A DNA stretch of 64,000 bases from Limnohabitans sp. Rim8 (lineage in GTDB: Bacteria; Pseudomonadota; Gammaproteobacteria; Burkholderiales; Burkholderiaceae_C). The position numbers and the translations under genes were made by a program. Below the pieces are notes generated by a model. The model was not told the DNA's origin. It saw nothing but the letters and a program-made list of their open reading frames with translations, and searched no databases. Of this stretch, positions 30,429 through 39,262 are shown piece after piece. Position 1 is the first letter of the stretch; the number at the start of each line of letters is the position of its first letter. Location of the stretch: the NCBI GenBank assembly GCA_945901045.1, contig CAMDKK010000013.1:1-64000 (forward strand). The letters run 5' to 3'.

Positions 30429-30457
30429 TTGACAACACTTTCCCTTCAAAAACTAAA
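30429..30457 (+). promoter_or_regulatory. Candidate ftsZ promoter in the ftsA-ftsZ gap
   Basis: A perfect TTGACA (30429-30434) lies 17 bases before a weak -10-like ACTAAA (30452-30457), about 40 bases before ftsZ. The poor -10 makes this uncertain, but extra ftsZ promoters in this place are common. Confidence 0.35.
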
Positions 30458-30497
30458 AGCAAATTTTCAGGCAACTGCAATAATTTAGGAGTTAAAA

Positions 30498-31718
30498 ATG
30501 ATTGAAATGATCCAAGTCGAAGAGTTCAACCAAGGCACACGTATCAAAGTGATTGGCGTGGGCGGTGGTGGCGGCAACGCTGTCGAACACATGATCGAGC
30601 GCAATGTCCAAGGGGTTGAGTTCGTGTGTGCGAATACCGATGCACAAGCCTTGTCTCGCAGCGCAGCGCATCGCTTCATACAGTTAGGCCACACAGGTTT
30701 GGGGGCTGGAAGCAAGCCTGAAAAAGGCCGTGAGGCTGCAGAGACAGCAGAAGAGGATATTCGTGCAGCCATAGAGGGCGCACACATGTTGTTCATCACC
30801 GCAGGGATGGGTGGTGGCACCGGTACAGGCGCAGCACCTGTGATTGCAAGGATCGCCAAAGAAATGGGAATCTTGACCGTGGGGGTAGTGACAAAGCCTT
30901 TCGAGTTCGAAGGTGGCCGCCGTATGTCCAATGCCGAAGCCGGCATGATCGAGCTTGAAGCCAATGTGGATTCGTTGATTGTGGTGTTAAACGAGAGGCT
31001 GTTGGAATTGCCTGGCGGAGAAGACATGACGCAGGACGAGGCTTTTGCGCATGCCAATGATGTGCTCAAAAATGCAGTCGGTGGTATTGCGGAGATCATC
31101 AATGTGCCCGGACATGTGAACGTCGACTTTGAAGATGTGCGAACAGTCATGGGTGAGCCTGGCAAGGCGATGATGGGAACAGCGGCTGCCAGTGGTCCAG
31201 ACCGCGCGCGTCTTGCAGCTGAACAAGCGGTAGCCTGCCCATTGCTTGAGGGCATTGATCTATCAGGTGCCAAAGGTGTTTTGGTCTTGATCAGTGCTGC
31301 CAGGGGGTCCCTCAAATTGAGTGAATCCAAACAAGCCATGAACACCATTAGGGCGTATGCCTCTGAAAGCGCACATGTTATCTATGGCACAGCCTACGAT
31401 GAAGCCTTGGGTGATGAGATCCGCGTGACTGTTGTAGCCACCGGTCTGTCGCGGCAAGGAGCGCGTCGCCCGACTCTGGTTCAGCAGCCCATTCTGCGAA
31501 CAGGTACGGACAACATGCCCTTCCAAATGGGCGGGCATGATGCGGTTTCAACCAGTTCCCTGTCAGGCGCTGCCGTGGGCAAAGACTATGGTCGATTTAA
31601 CACGCCGAGTGTCTGGCGAACCAACCGCACCCAAGCGGCTGACAAAGTCAATGGAATGTCTTCTGCAGGTATGGATGACATCGAGATCCCTGCCTTTTTA
31701 CGCAAGCAAGCTGACTGA
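30498..31718 (+). CDS. ftsZ: Cell division tubulin homologue FtsZ
   Basis: FtsZ polymerises with GTP into the Z-ring at the division site. The 406-residue protein has IKVIGVGGGGGNAVEHM, the tubulin signature AGMGGGTGTGAAPVIA, the synergy-loop region NVDFEDVRTVM, and a conserved C-terminal peptide IEIPAFLRKQAD that binds FtsA and other partners. An aggag ribosome site lies 8 bases before the ATG. A 130-base gap with its own possible promoter separates it from ftsA. A perfect 17-bp inverted repeat follows. Confidence 0.97.
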   Translation: MIEMIQVEEFNQGTRIKVIGVGGGGGNAVEHMIERNVQGVEFVCANTDAQALSRSAAHRFIQLGHTGLGAGSKPEKGREAAETAEEDIRAAIEGAHMLFITAGMGGGTGTGAAPVIARIAKEMGILTVGVVTKPFEFEGGRRMSNAEAGMIELEANVDSLIVVLNERLLELPGGEDMTQDEAFAHANDVLKNAVGGIAEIINVPGHVNVDFEDVRTVMGEPGKAMMGTAAASGPDRARLAAEQAVACPLLEGIDLSGAKGVLVLISAARGSLKLSESKQAMNTIRAYASESAHVIYGTAYDEALGDEIRVTVVATGLSRQGARRPTLVQQPILRTGTDNMPFQMGGHDAVSTSSLSGAAVGKDYGRFNTPSVWRTNRTQAADKVNGMSSAGMDDIEIPAFLRKQAD

Positions 31719-31736
31719 AGCGAAAAACCTGGTTCA

Positions 31737-31783
31737 GTCAAAGGGGGTTGAAATGCATGGACTGCGTTTCAACCCCCTTTGAC
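31737..31783 (+). repeat. Perfect 17-bp inverted repeat between ftsZ and lpxC
   Basis: gtcaaagggggttgaaa (31737-31753) and tttcaaccccctttgac (31767-31783) are exact reverse complements around a 13-base loop. RNA would form a very stable hairpin. No T run follows (aatgcaattaaaa), so it is not a standard intrinsic terminator; it may end, slow, process or protect the ftsZ message. Confidence 0.85.
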
Positions 31784-31791
31784 AATGCAAT

Positions 31792-31797
31792 TAAAAT
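31792..31797 (+). promoter_or_regulatory. Candidate -10 element of lpxC, 6 bases before ATG
   Basis: TAAAAT followed by gtctcc and ATG. There is no purine-rich ribosome site before lpxC, so transcription starting at the ATG would give a leaderless message. The -35 region falls in the 3' arm of the hairpin and is weak. Confidence 0.4.
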
Positions 31798-31803
31798 GTC
31801 TCC

Positions 31804-32727
31804 ATGCTTGCACAAAGAACACTTAGAACGCTGACCAAAGCTGTCGGTGTGGGTTTGCACAGCGGTCAACGTGTGGAGTTGACTTTACGGCCTGCGCGGC
31901 CTAACACGGGCATTGTGTTTCGTCGTGTGGACCTGCCTGAACCTGTAGACATTCCAGTCTCCGCAGAAGCCGTGACAGACACCCGACTGGCTTCCACCAT
32001 ATCTTGCGGTCAAGCCAAAGTCCATACAGTTGAGCATCTTATGTCCGCTTGTGCAGGTTTAGGCATTGACAATCTGTATGTAGACATCACAGCCGAAGAG
32101 GTGCCCATTTTGGATGGGTCTGCGTCCTCTTTCGTCTACCTGCTGCAAAGTGCCGGGATTGAGCTGCAAAATGAACCCAAGCGGTTCATTCGGATTTTGC
32201 AAACTGTGGAGATTTCTGAGGGGCAAGGTGAAAACATCAAATGGGCGCGCCTGACGCCTTACAACGGATACCGATTGAGCTTTGAAATTGATTTCAAACA
32301 CCCTGCAGTGGACTCGACGGGTCAGCAAGTCATTTTTGATGTCGGACAAGGCAGTTACACCCGCGACATCGCGCGCGCCCGTACCTTTGGTTTCACCAAA
32401 GACGTCGAAATGATGCGTTCAAACGGTCTGGCTTTGGGCGGTGGTTTGGACAACGCGATTGTCATGGACGACTACAAAGTGCTCAACAGCGATGGTTTGC
32501 GCTATGACGATGAGTTTGTCAAGCACAAAATCCTGGATGCCATGGGCGATTTGTTCATTCTGGGCAAGCCTTTATTGGCGGCTTATTCCGCCTTTCGTTC
32601 AGGTCACGCCATGAACAACAAGCTCTTGCGAGCCCTGCTGGCGCAACCACAAGCCTACGAAATTGTCAGCTTTGTCGATGAAAGCAAGGCGCCTGCGGGT
32701 TTGGCATGGGCCCAACCTGCTTGGTAA
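31804..32727 (+). CDS. lpxC: UDP-3-O-acyl-N-acetylglucosamine deacetylase LpxC
   Basis: LpxC is the committed, zinc-dependent step of lipid A synthesis. The 307-residue protein has [18 protein letters not shown], the zinc-ligand region [29 protein letters not shown], and [14 protein letters not shown] (second His and catalytic Asp). It closes the dcw cluster, as in E. coli. There is no Shine-Dalgarno sequence; a stem-loop and a -10-like hexamer precede it. The MFS gene follows after 3 bases. Confidence 0.97.
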   Translation: MLAQRTLRTLTKAVGVGLHSGQRVELTLRPARPNTGIVFRRVDLPEPVDIPVSAEAVTDTRLASTISCGQAKVHTVEHLMSACAGLGIDNLYVDITAEEVPILDGSASSFVYLLQSAGIELQNEPKRFIRILQTVEISEGQGENIKWARLTPYNGYRLSFEIDFKHPAVDSTGQQVIFDVGQGSYTRDIARARTFGFTKDVEMMRSNGLALGGGLDNAIVMDDYKVLNSDGLRYDDEFVKHKILDAMGDLFILGKPLLAAYSAFRSGHAMNNKLLRALLAQPQAYEIVSFVDESKAPAGLAWAQPAW

Positions 32728-32730
32728 TCT

Positions 32731-33951
32731 GTGACGCCTCTTAGTCTTTCAGAATTACTGACGCACAAAGCGTTTGTCCGCTTTTGGTTTTCCCGCCTGT
32801 CAGGTATTTTGGCCCATCAAATGCTGATGGTCGCTTTGGCATGGCATATGTACGAACTGACCAACAGTGCTTGGAGCTTGGGCTTGGTGGGCTTGTTTCA
32901 GTTTGTCCCTGCATTGCTGATGACCTTGCCTGCAGGCCATTGGGTGGACCGCTTGCATAAGGCCCGGATTTATGCAGTTTGCATGGGACTTCAAGCTGTT
33001 GTTGCAGGCTTGTTGATTGCTGCCAGTTGGGGCCATTTTGCAAGCCCCGTATTGATCTATGGAATCTCCATCGTATTGGGTGGCGTCAGGGCTTTCCAGA
33101 TGCCTACCCAACAAGCCTTGACACCTCAATTGGTTCCATTACCCTTGTTGCCTCGGGCCATTGCGATGAGTTCCATGGGTGTTCAAACAGCCGTGATTGG
33201 GGGGCCCGCTTTGGGAGGACTGTTGTATGCACACGATGTGACGACGGTGTATGCCGTTTGCCTCGCACTCTTCTTGTTGGCTATGGCCTTGGCCTTGTGG
33301 GTGCGTTATCACCACCAAGCTTCTTCGGGTGCTGCCGATATGCGAACTGTTTTGGCCGGTGCCGTTTTTGTCTGGAATCACAAACCCTTGATGGGGGCCA
33401 TAACCCTGGACTTGGTGGCAGTCTTGTTAGGGGGCGCCACGGCCTTGCTGCCCATTTTTGCGAAAGATATTTTGCATACAGGTCCTGAAGGCTTGGGCTT
33501 GTTGCGAGCTGCACCCGCTGTAGGCTCATTGATCATGTCTATTGTGCTCACCCGCTGGCCACTTCAGCGCAGAGTGGGGCACAGCATGTTGGCTGCAGTG
33601 GCGGTGTTCGGTTTGGCCAATATAGTATTTGGTATGTCGCAGGACTTGGTTCTGTCCATGATTGCATTGGCAGTCACTGGCGCAGCAGACACCATCAGTG
33701 TAGTGACTCGATTGACTTTGATGCAGCTTGAAACCCCCGATGACATGCGGGGCCGTGTGTCTGCAGTCAACTCTATTTTCATTGGTGCCTCCAATCAACT
33801 CGGCGAATTTGAGTCGGGCGCCACTGCTGCACTTTGGGGTCCCGTGGGATCGGTGGTCGTTGGGGGTGTTGCCACCGTGCTGGTTGCGGCCGCTTGGTTG
33901 CGCTTGTTCCCCGATCTGGCGCAGCGGGATCGCATGGTTTCTAATCAATGA
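32731..33951 (+). CDS. Major facilitator superfamily transporter, EntS-like
   Basis: A 406-residue membrane protein with about 12 hydrophobic segments. LPAGHWVDRLHKARIYAV near residue 67 is a variant of the MFS loop 2-3 motif (GxxxDRxxRR/K), and ETPDDMRGRVSAVNSIFIGASNQLGEFESG resembles the C-terminal half of EntS-type exporters. The substrate is unknown. It starts with GTG 3 bases after lpxC, so it is probably co-transcribed and translationally coupled. It is convergent with ruvC. Confidence 0.85.
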   Translation: MTPLSLSELLTHKAFVRFWFSRLSGILAHQMLMVALAWHMYELTNSAWSLGLVGLFQFVPALLMTLPAGHWVDRLHKARIYAVCMGLQAVVAGLLIAASWGHFASPVLIYGISIVLGGVRAFQMPTQQALTPQLVPLPLLPRAIAMSSMGVQTAVIGGPALGGLLYAHDVTTVYAVCLALFLLAMALALWVRYHHQASSGAADMRTVLAGAVFVWNHKPLMGAITLDLVAVLLGGATALLPIFAKDILHTGPEGLGLLRAAPAVGSLIMSIVLTRWPLQRRVGHSMLAAVAVFGLANIVFGMSQDLVLSMIALAVTGAADTISVVTRLTLMQLETPDDMRGRVSAVNSIFIGASNQLGEFESGATAALWGPVGSVVVGGVATVLVAAAWLRLFPDLAQRDRMVSNQ

Positions 33952-33992
33952 AGAGCTCGAGACTTTGCTATATGTGAGCTTGTGTCGATGAC

Positions 33993-34541
33993 TCAGTGAC
34001 TGCGACCCCCACGGTACATGCCATGGGTCTTTCGATGCAGGGCATTGACCGCAGCGAGCTTGTTCATGGATGGACTGGCATGGGCGTGTGTAATGGCCAA
34101 GCCCAAGGCATCTGCAGCATCTTGCCGGGGCAACACTGGCAAAAGCAAAAGTCTTTTCACCATTTCCTGAATTTGAGATTTTGCTGCTCGTCCATGCCCA
34201 GTAATTGCTTGCTTCATCTGCAAAGCAGTGTATTCGGCAACAGCCAAATCGCAGGACACCAAAGCCGTGACGCAACAGCCGCGTGCTTGACCCAACAGCA
34301 AAGTGGCTTGCGGATTGACATTGACGAATACGATTTCTACGGAGGCCACATCCGGCTGGTAAAGCGCTGTAATTTCGCGCACACCGTCGTAAATGACTTT
34401 CAGTCGGGCAGGTAAATTGCCCATTTCTTCTTTGGTTGTTTGGATTACGCCACTGGCCACGTAGGACAATTGAGAGCCTTCCACGTCAATCAGGCCAAAG
34501 CCAGTGGTCTGCAATCCAGGGTCAATTCCCAAAATTCTCAT
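33993..34541 (-). CDS. ruvC: Holliday junction endonuclease RuvC
   Basis: RuvC cuts Holliday junctions moved by RuvAB. The 182-residue protein has the catalytic aspartate in [16 protein letters not shown], Glu in [11 protein letters not shown], and the C-terminal acidic pair in [17 protein letters not shown] short basic tail ([13 protein letters not shown]) ends it. Length is usual. It lies 19 bases downstream of mtgA on the same strand; ruvAB are not in the window. Confidence 0.95.
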   Translation of the reverse strand: MRILGIDPGLQTTGFGLIDVEGSQLSYVASGVIQTTKEEMGNLPARLKVIYDGVREITALYQPDVASVEIVFVNVNPQATLLLGQARGCCVTALVSCDLAVAEYTALQMKQAITGHGRAAKSQIQEMVKRLLLLPVLPRQDAADALGLAITHAHASPSMNKLAAVNALHRKTHGMYRGGRSH

Positions 34542-34560
34542 GGTTCAGAGTGTCATGGTT

Positions 34561-35298
34561 TCATGGCGCCACCACATCGTTCATGCGGATGACGATGGTT
34601 TGGGCTCGATCGGATAAATAGGGTGATTGTGGACGCTTTTCGAAGAAACGGGGACGAGGCAGCATCACCGATAAACGAGCGGCCTCCCAAGGCGTCAACT
34701 TGGCCGCTGATTTTTTAAAGTAATGGTGTGCAGCCGCCTCAGCGCCAAAAACACCTTCTCCCCATTCGACGTGGTTCAGGTAAATTTCCATGATTCTTTG
34801 TTTAGAAAGGAAGGCCTCCAAAGCCATCGTCAAAATGAATTCTTGTCCCTTGCGCACCAGGGTACGCTCACCCGATAAAAACAGGTTTTTCGCCAATTGC
34901 TGTGTGATGGTTGAGCCGCCAACTATTTTGACCGGAGGGGGTGCGGCTTGAGGACCTGATTTCTCAGTCCGTTGTGCAAGCTTGGCCATGGCCTTGGCAT
35001 TGCGGCCCCATGCCTTTTCTATGGAGTCCCACCATACGCCGTTGTGCTGCAAAAAGGCGCTGTCTTCGGATGCCATGACGGCTCGTTTCAAATTGACCGA
35101 AATTTGTCCAGCTTCAACCCACTCTTGCCGCCAAGTTAATGCCCCTTGGGCTCGCAAAATTTGCCAGATTTGGGAGCGTTCAAAAGCAGTAGATGGCGGA
35201 TCAATGAACCTCATTAAACCAATGTGCGCGACAAAGAAAATTTGCAGGCCAAGCGTCGCAAAAATGGCCAATTTCAACCAACACAAAATGGCTTTCAT
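34561..35298 (-). CDS. mtgA: Monofunctional peptidoglycan glycosyltransferase MtgA
   Basis: MtgA polymerises lipid II into glycan strands without a transpeptidase domain. The 245-residue protein has one N-terminal membrane helix (WLKLAIFATLGLQIFFVAHIGL) and the GT51 motifs: VMASEDSAFLQHNGVWWDSI (catalytic Glu), GGSTITQQLAKNLFLSGERTLVRKGQE (split here around GGSTITQQLAKNL), and MEIYLNHVEWGEGVFGAEAAAHHYF. Length fits the family. It is probably co-transcribed with ruvC. Confidence 0.95.
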   Translation of the reverse strand: MKAILCWLKLAIFATLGLQIFFVAHIGLMRFIDPPSTAFERSQIWQILRAQGALTWRQEWVEAGQISVNLKRAVMASEDSAFLQHNGVWWDSIEKAWGRNAKAMAKLAQRTEKSGPQAAPPPVKIVGGSTITQQLAKNLFLSGERTLVRKGQEFILTMALEAFLSKQRIMEIYLNHVEWGEGVFGAEAAAHHYFKKSAAKLTPWEAARLSVMLPRPRFFEKRPQSPYLSDRAQTIVIRMNDVVAP

Positions 35299-35387
35299 GA
35301 GAGAAATTCTTTCATTCAGGGCCCTGTCAGATGAAAAGATGAAAAAAAGAAATGCTCAACATTGAATGGATCGTAAAATCATGCAGG

Positions 35388-37442
35388 TCAGGCTGCGCTG
35401 TCTAACGGTGACTCATTCACATCAACGGCAATGGCAATGGGGCCATCAGCACTATCGTCATCCTCAATTTCTTCAGCCAATTCGACATTCTGTTGCGAGT
35501 CGAGTCGTTCGAGAACCGTGCCATGCACATCCAAGCTTATGGCGTCAATATGACCCAATTTAACGAGGACTTTGGCACCTCGCTCCATGCCTTGTGCGCC
35601 AAGAACTGTCAACACCAGCGGCAGGGTATCTGCTCTGACCAGCCATTGCCCGCCCGTGGCTTCCTTGAACAAGGTGGCGGTCAGTTCGGAGATGTTTTGC
35701 TGCGAAAGATATTGCAAAGTCCAAAACCGCTCCATGCCCGACTGGTAACTGTTGTAAGCGCTATAGGCCGCATCAAAGCCACTGATGATGGCAAACAATT
35801 GTGCATCTTTGGGTTTGAAGGGGGCCGCAAGGGCCGCCGTGGCACCGTGGCGTGCACACGCAATGATTTGCCATTGGTTGACCAAGTCGGTGTAGCGACG
35901 AAGCGGTGATGTGCTCCAAGCGTAACTGGGCACGCCAATGCCTGCATGCGGCAAGGCCTTGGTGCCCATGCGCACTTTCACGCCGGGCGCCAAGCTGGCT
36001 TGACTGCGGTAAATGGCCGGCACACCCAGACTCGCCATCCACTGTCCCCAGGTGCTGTTAGCCAAAATCATGGATTCGGCCACGATCAAATCAAGGGGCG
36101 CTCCGCGTTGGCGCGTGCCAATGCTGACGCGCTCGTTGCCAACAGGGGGTATGGCATTGTTTTCGCGTTCCAAGCGAAATGTGTAATCGGGTCGATTGAA
36201 AGTCTCGGGTTTCCCGCGCACCACTTCACGGCCCGCTTTAAGGTGTTGAGCCAAACGCCAAAAGAAAGCCAGAGATGAACGCGCCATGGGCAGATCAGCT
36301 TGCGCTTCGGCGTGAACAAACTCAGGGTCTTCCAGCCACTGCGCCGTGACCAAATTGTCGAGCTGATCGTGCCGCAGATTGGCGGCAATGTGCACTTTTT
36401 CAAGTTTGGTTTCGCTGCTTAAGATGTTCAAACTGGTCTCATCGAAAGTTACATACAAAGAAACCGCGGGGCAGTCATGTCCTTCGGCTAATGTGTAATT
36501 TTTGACAACATCATCAGGCAGCATGGTGATTTTGTAGCCCGGCATGTACACAGTGGACAAACGATTTCGACCCAGTTGATCGATCGGGCTGTCGGGCAAC
36601 ACCGCAAGACCCGGTGCAGCAATGTGAATGCCCACGATCACCGTACCACTGCCCAACCCCTGTAGAGACAAAGCATCGTCAATCTCGGTTGTTTGGGAGT
36701 CGTCGATCGAATAAGCCTGCGCTGGGGACAATGGCAGTGTGTCCATGATGGGTGGCGCAGACAAGGCTGGAAATCCGGTGCCTTTTGGAAAGTTGTCAAA
36801 CAAAAATCTTTGCCAGTGAAAGTCATAAGCCGACTCAATGGCACCAGCTTGTTGCAAGAGGTCCAAAGGCGCGGTTTGTGTTGTACGACTGGCCTCAACC
36901 ACGGCTTTGTATTCAGGCGCATTTTTGTCGGGTCTGAACAGAATTTTGTACAACTGCTCACGAATGGGGGCAGGGCAGACCTTCTGCGAAAGTTCGGCAG
37001 CCCAGTTTTCGATTTGGTCTTGAACCCACTTTTTCTTTTCGATGGCAGCGAGTGCTTGTGCCACGATCTCGGTTGAGGCTTTTCGGAAACGCCCTTTGCC
37101 CGCACGGCGAAAGTAATGAGGCGCTTCAAACAATGTGATCAGTGCGGCAACCCGTTCGGTGGTGGACGCCGAGGTACTGAAGTAGTCATGTGCCAGATCG
37201 GTAAACCCAAATTCGGTTTCGGGTGCGAATTCCCATGCCAAATTAAGGTCAATAGTTTCACTCAGGGTTTTGGCTTCTTCAAGCAATACGGCAGGCGAGG
37301 GCTTGTCAAACTTGAGTAACACATTGGCGGCTTTGACTTTCACGCGTTTGCCGCTGTCGAGTTCAACCTGAGTCGAAGCCTCTGCTTCGGACAAGATGCG
37401 ACCGGCCATGAATTTTCCGGCTTCTTCAAACAATAAAAACAT
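35388..37442 (-). CDS. RNB-domain exoribonuclease (RNase II/R family)
   Basis: A 684-residue protein with an RNB catalytic domain. DDSQTTEIDDALSLQG holds the metal-binding aspartates and TSPLRRYTDLVNQWQI is the RNB signature. The N-terminal region is unlike the cold-shock domains of E. coli RNase R, and the end is acidic (EEIEDDDSADG). It probably degrades RNA 3' to 5'. The ATG at 37442 is preferred; a TTG at 37472 would overlap the hydrolase stop as TTGA and add ten residues. Genes for this pair are in one direction. Confidence 0.86.
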   Translation of the reverse strand: MFLLFEEAGKFMAGRILSEAEASTQVELDSGKRVKVKAANVLLKFDKPSPAVLLEEAKTLSETIDLNLAWEFAPETEFGFTDLAHDYFSTSASTTERVAALITLFEAPHYFRRAGKGRFRKASTEIVAQALAAIEKKKWVQDQIENWAAELSQKVCPAPIREQLYKILFRPDKNAPEYKAVVEASRTTQTAPLDLLQQAGAIESAYDFHWQRFLFDNFPKGTGFPALSAPPIMDTLPLSPAQAYSIDDSQTTEIDDALSLQGLGSGTVIVGIHIAAPGLAVLPDSPIDQLGRNRLSTVYMPGYKITMLPDDVVKNYTLAEGHDCPAVSLYVTFDETSLNILSSETKLEKVHIAANLRHDQLDNLVTAQWLEDPEFVHAEAQADLPMARSSLAFFWRLAQHLKAGREVVRGKPETFNRPDYTFRLERENNAIPPVGNERVSIGTRQRGAPLDLIVAESMILANSTWGQWMASLGVPAIYRSQASLAPGVKVRMGTKALPHAGIGVPSYAWSTSPLRRYTDLVNQWQIIACARHGATAALAAPFKPKDAQLFAIISGFDAAYSAYNSYQSGMERFWTLQYLSQQNISELTATLFKEATGGQWLVRADTLPLVLTVLGAQGMERGAKVLVKLGHIDAISLDVHGTVLERLDSQQNVELAEEIEDDDSADGPIAIAVDVNESPLDSAA

Positions 37443-37468
37443 AGCTCTGATTGTCCCATGCTCAGGCT

Positions 37469-38074
37469 TCAAGCCAAGTTCAAAAAACTCAGAATATCGT
37501 GCTGGTGATCATCAAAATCAGACAAAGCATGGTCGCTGCCAGGCAAGAGTTTGACCTGGGCGTGGGGCAGGTGCCCCGTCATTTCTCGCCAGTCCAGCAC
37601 CTCATCCCCTTTGGCCACAATGGCAAATACATTGGAATGCATTGATTTCAGGGTATTTTGAAGCGCTTTCAATTCGTCCACATAGTGGGATTGAAAGTCA
37701 AAGGACTGCGCAGGATCGTGCCATGCCTGTTGCATGCCCACATGGTGTATCAAATCTCGAGCAGGTTGAACAGCGGGGTTCAGCAGGACGGCAGGACATC
37801 CCGTGGCGGCTGCAAAGCACTGCGCATAAAAACCGCCCAGGGAGGAGCCGACGACGGCGGTCTGTGTCAAAGGCCAATCCTGAGTGCCATGGGTTAGCAA
37901 GGCCATGGCCGCCTTGGGTGATGGAGGGAGTTGCGGACACCACCACTGCACCTGCGGGTGCAATTGCCGTACCCATTGGGCCATTTTTTGAGCCTTCATG
38001 GACAGAGGTGACGAACGAAAACCGTGCAAGTACAGTAAATGGGTGATAGAGGCTTTGCTTTTCATCAAGTTCAT
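37469..38074 (-). CDS. YqiA/YcfP-family alpha/beta hydrolase (putative esterase)
   Basis: A 201-residue hydrolase. LLYLHGFRSSPLSMKA forms the oxyanion region (HGF), VVGSSLGGFYAQCFA holds the nucleophile serine in GSSLGG, and AIVAKGDEVLDW and LPGSDHALSDF carry the Asp and His of the triad. These features fit the YqiA esterase family. The natural substrate is unknown. An alternative start at 38065 is possible. It is divergent from rodA by only 33 bases and lies directly upstream of the RNB gene. Confidence 0.85.
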   Translation of the reverse strand: MNLMKSKASITHLLYLHGFRSSPLSMKAQKMAQWVRQLHPQVQWWCPQLPPSPKAAMALLTHGTQDWPLTQTAVVGSSLGGFYAQCFAAATGCPAVLLNPAVQPARDLIHHVGMQQAWHDPAQSFDFQSHYVDELKALQNTLKSMHSNVFAIVAKGDEVLDWREMTGHLPHAQVKLLPGSDHALSDFDDHQHDILSFLNLA

Positions 38075-38095
38075 TATTCGGGTTGTCGAAGCTGA

Positions 38096-38101
38096 GATAA
38101 T
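38096..38101 (+). promoter_or_regulatory. Candidate -10 element of rodA, 6 bases before ATG
   Basis: GATAAT followed by cgcaga and ATG, the same geometry as at dapF. No ribosome-binding sequence fits in this space except a weak GA-rich stretch. The -35 region falls within the start of the divergent hydrolase gene and is weak. Confidence 0.45.
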
Positions 38102-38107
38102 CGCAGA

Positions 38108-39262
38108 ATGAATACGGTCATCCAGAAACAGACACCGATTCAGCGCTTGCAGATGTGGTTCGATGGTTTCGATGGACCTTTGGCATTCGCTGTTTTCTTG
38201 CTCGCCTGTGCAGGCTTGCTGATCATGTTTTCTTCAGGCTATGACCATGGCACGCGCTTTGCTGACCATGCCCGTAACATGTTGATTGCCGCCTTCATCA
38301 TGTTTGTTGCAGCGCAAATTCCGCCCCAAAAGTTGATGAGCTTGGCGGTGCCTATTTATACATTGGGTGTCATTTTGTTGATCGCCGTGGCAGTCTTTGG
38401 CGTCACCAAGAAAGGCTCGCGCCGCTGGCTGAACTTGGGGGTGATCATTCAACCCAGCGAAATAATGAAAATTGCCATGCCTTTGATGCTGGCTTGGTGG
38501 TTCCAAAAGCGTGAAGGTCAATTGCGCCCCTTGGACTTTGCCGTTGCAGGCGTTTTGCTGGCGATACCGGTGGGCCTGATTCTTCGTCAACCTGATTTGG
38601 GCACGGCATTGTTGGTTTTGTCCGCTGGTTTGTCTGTGATTTTCTTTGCGGGACTGAGTTGGCGATGGATTGTTCCCCCTTTGGTATTGGGATTGATCGG
38701 GATCGTGTTGCTGGTTGTCTTTGAACCTGGCTTGTGCGCAGACGATGTGAATTGGCATGTGTTGCATGAATACCAACGGCAGCGGATATGCACTTTACTG
38801 GACCCTACGCGCGACCCTTTGGGGCGGGGTTTTCACATCATTCAGGGCATGATTGCGATTGGGTCCGGTGGTTTTTGGGGCAAAGGATTTATGCAAGGCA
38901 CTCAGACGCATTTGGAGTTTATTCCTGAGCGAACGACGGACTTTATTTTTGCGGCTTTCTCAGAAGAGTTTGGCTTGTTCGGCAATCTTTTTCTGATTTC
39001 ATCGTTTCTCTTCTTGGTTTACCGAGGTTTGATGATCGCACTGGATGCGCCCACCCTGTTCACCCGTTTGCTGGCGGGCAGTGTGACCATGATTTTCTTC
39101 ACCTATGCTTTCGTCAACATGGGCATGGTCAGCGGGATCTTGCCCGTGGTGGGTGTGCCACTGCCGTTTATCAGCTATGGCGGCACTGCCATGGTCACTT
39201 TGGGACTCGGGTTGGGAATTTTGATGTCGATTGCCAAAGCAAAAAGATTGGTCCAAACATGA
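38108..39262 (+). CDS. rodA: Rod-shape peptidoglycan polymerase RodA (SEDS family)
   Basis: RodA polymerises glycan strands for cell elongation with PBP2. The 384-residue protein has about ten membrane segments. SEDS motifs are KGSRRWLNLGVIIQPSEIMKIA (seen as RRWLNLG and QPSEIMK), RQPDLGTALLV, FIPERTTDFIFAAFSEEFG and the C-terminal LPFISYGGTAMVTLG. It differs from FtsW in this window by lacking the long N-terminal extension. The mre genes and PBP2 are not in the window. It overlaps the next gene by ATGA. Confidence 0.95.
   Translation: MNTVIQKQTPIQRLQMWFDGFDGPLAFAVFLLACAGLLIMFSSGYDHGTRFADHARNMLIAAFIMFVAAQIPPQKLMSLAVPIYTLGVILLIAVAVFGVTKKGSRRWLNLGVIIQPSEIMKIAMPLMLAWWFQKREGQLRPLDFAVAGVLLAIPVGLILRQPDLGTALLVLSAGLSVIFFAGLSWRWIVPPLVLGLIGIVLLVVFEPGLCADDVNWHVLHEYQRQRICTLLDPTRDPLGRGFHIIQGMIAIGSGGFWGKGFMQGTQTHLEFIPERTTDFIFAAFSEEFGLFGNLFLISSFLFLVYRGLMIALDAPTLFTRLLAGSVTMIFFTYAFVNMGMVSGILPVVGVPLPFISYGGTAMVTLGLGLGILMSIAKAKRLVQT

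Noticed and set aside
31779..31784. TTGACA in front of lpxC as a -35 box
   Set aside because: A -10 at normal spacing would fall within the lpxC start codon region, where no hexamer fits.
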